A stretch of DNA of 64,000 bases, from contig JAJFKR010000020.1 of NCBI GenBank assembly GCA_021773095.1, positions 186,001 through 250,000 on the forward strand. The letters are read 5' to 3'. This stretch comes from Woeseiaceae bacterium (GTDB taxonomy: Bacteria > Pseudomonadota > Gammaproteobacteria > Steroidobacterales > Woeseiaceae). Below, piece after piece: positions 63,313 to 64,000 of this stretch. The translations under genes and the position numbers were made by a program. The notes beneath the pieces are model-generated. The model was not told the DNA's origin, ran no database searches, and worked only from the letters and a program-made list of their open reading frames with translations. Every line of letters starts with the position of its first letter. The stretch's first letter is position 1.

Positions 63313-64000
63313 TATTCGGTTCGCGGGGTGCGTAGGCGAATGCCGGTTTCCTTGAGTTGCTCTGCCGATACCTCGCCCGGTGCGTTGGTCAGCGGGCAGC
63401 TGGCCGTTTGTGTTTTCGGGAACGCAATCACGTCGCGAATGCTTTCGGCGCCGGCCATCAGCATGATGATGCGATCGAGGCCAAATGCGACGCCACCGTG
63501 CGGCGGGCAACCGTATTGCAGCGCTTCGAGAAGGAAACCAAACTTCTCCTCGGCTTCTTCCTTGCTGATTCCCAGAACGTCAAATACGGCAGCCTGGATG
63601 TCCTGGTCGTGAATACGAATAGATCCGCCACCAATTTCGGAACCATTCAGGACCATGTCGTAGGCGCGTGACAAAGCATTCCCGGGATCCGACTTCAGTG
63701 CTTCGACATTGTTCTCGGACGGTGCTGTGAACGGATGGTGCAATGCAGTCCAGCGTTTGTTTGCCGCATCCTTCTCAAACATCGGAAAATCAACAACCCA
63801 AAGCGGCGCCCAACCGTCGGCAACAAGGCCCCGGTCTTCGCCAACTTTGACGCGCAAGGCACCAAGAGCGTCATTAACCACGCGTGCCTTGTCAGCACCA
63901 AAGAAGATCAGGTCGCCGGATTTGGCCCCGGTGCGCTCGATGATGCCGGTAACTGCATCATCCGGCAGGAATTTGAGGATGGGTGATTGCAGGCCATCGC
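63312..64000 (-). CDS. aspS: Aspartyl-tRNA synthetase, 5' part outside window
   Basis: The C-terminal 229 codons of a class II synthetase. [36 protein letters not shown] and the motif 3 region [16 protein letters not shown] with [17 protein letters not shown] identify AspS of the bacterial type. The reading frame continues without a break to the right edge ([13 protein letters not shown] then [13 protein letters not shown] belong to the insertion domain), so the listed end is not a start. TAG stop is followed at once by a second TAG from the REP-like element. Confidence 0.98.
   Translation of the reverse strand, partial: DGLQSPILKFLPDDAVTGIIERTGAKSGDLIFFGADKARVVNDALGALRVKVGEDRGLVADGWAPLWVVDFPMFEKDAANKRWTALHHPFTAPSENNVEALKSDPGNALSRAYDMVLNGSEIGGGSIRIHDQDIQAAVFDVLGISKEEAEEKFGFLLEALQYGCPPHGGVAFGLDRIIMLMAGAESIRDVIAFPKTQTASCPLTNAPGEVSAEQLKETGIRLRTPRTE

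Noticed and set aside
1..64000. CRISPR arrays, rRNA genes, insertion sequences, prophage genes
   Set aside because: None seen: no regularly spaced repeat arrays, no rRNA-like stretches and no transposase or phage structural proteins.

Overview
The window reads as a chromosomal segment of a free-living, probably marine, gammaproteobacterium of moderate GC (mid-50s by eye, not counted). The strongest taxonomic cue is the right-hand core block mutS / cinA-type amidase / recA-recX-alaS-csrA-tRNA-Ser-tRNA-Arg, a classic gammaproteobacterial order. A perfect LexA box before recA, a napEFDABC operon, fatty-acid degradation genes and frequent GTG/TTG starts fit the same picture. A Woeseiaceae/Chromatiales-like lineage is my guess; a marker-gene tree would be needed to settle it.

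Layout. 1-11.7 kb: aldehyde dehydrogenase (cut by the window edge), exported amidohydrolase, acyl-CoA dehydrogenase, secreted SDR and cyclophilin, a sulfide:quinone oxidoreductase fused to CBS domains, FadD-type ligase and a nucleotide-transporter-like membrane protein. 11.8-16.4 kb: complete periplasmic nitrate reductase operon napEFDABC, whose 56-residue NapE is easily missed. 16.4-30.1 kb: small hypothetical, GST, thiolase, SDR and MaoC lipid genes, a TolB/TPR protein, HemG, AhpD-like protein, MobA-like and XdhC maturation pair, Tat-exported epimerase, and a glpT-glpQ pair with one unknown secreted protein.

30.2-47.0 kb is a surface-polysaccharide island. Its core is one tightly overlapping plus-strand operon (32105-42261). 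Three consecutive genes match the logic of the Campylobacter jejuni capsular phosphoramidate pathway: a PEP-synthase-like glutamine kinase, a class I amidotransferase-like hydrolase and a LicC-like cytidylyltransferase. They are followed by a CDP-glycerol-phosphotransferase-fold protein, a YidC/Oxa1 paralog, a formyltransferase-fold protein and a membrane-anchored sulfatase-superfamily protein. In the first gene the kinase carries an extra N-terminal domain that is visibly a degenerate paralog of the separate cytidylyltransferase. Methyltransferases, glycosyltransferases and a flippase flank the operon. I regard this as the most interesting system here: a candidate phosphoramidate (N-P) glycan modification pathway with unusual membrane partners.

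47.0-52.6 kb: aldo/keto reductase with NrtS, small exported proteins, a clearly decayed alcohol dehydrogenase, thiopurine methyltransferase, DoxX protein and a UroD-family protein. 52.6-64 kb: the tRNA/DNA-repair core, ending in aspS cut by the right edge. This block carries three same-oriented REP-like elements touching the 3' ends of tRNA-Ser, recA and aspS, a 26-bp perfect inverted repeat lying exactly between mutS and its convergent neighbour, and a partial copy of the tRNA-Arg 3' end that looks like an old attachment site.
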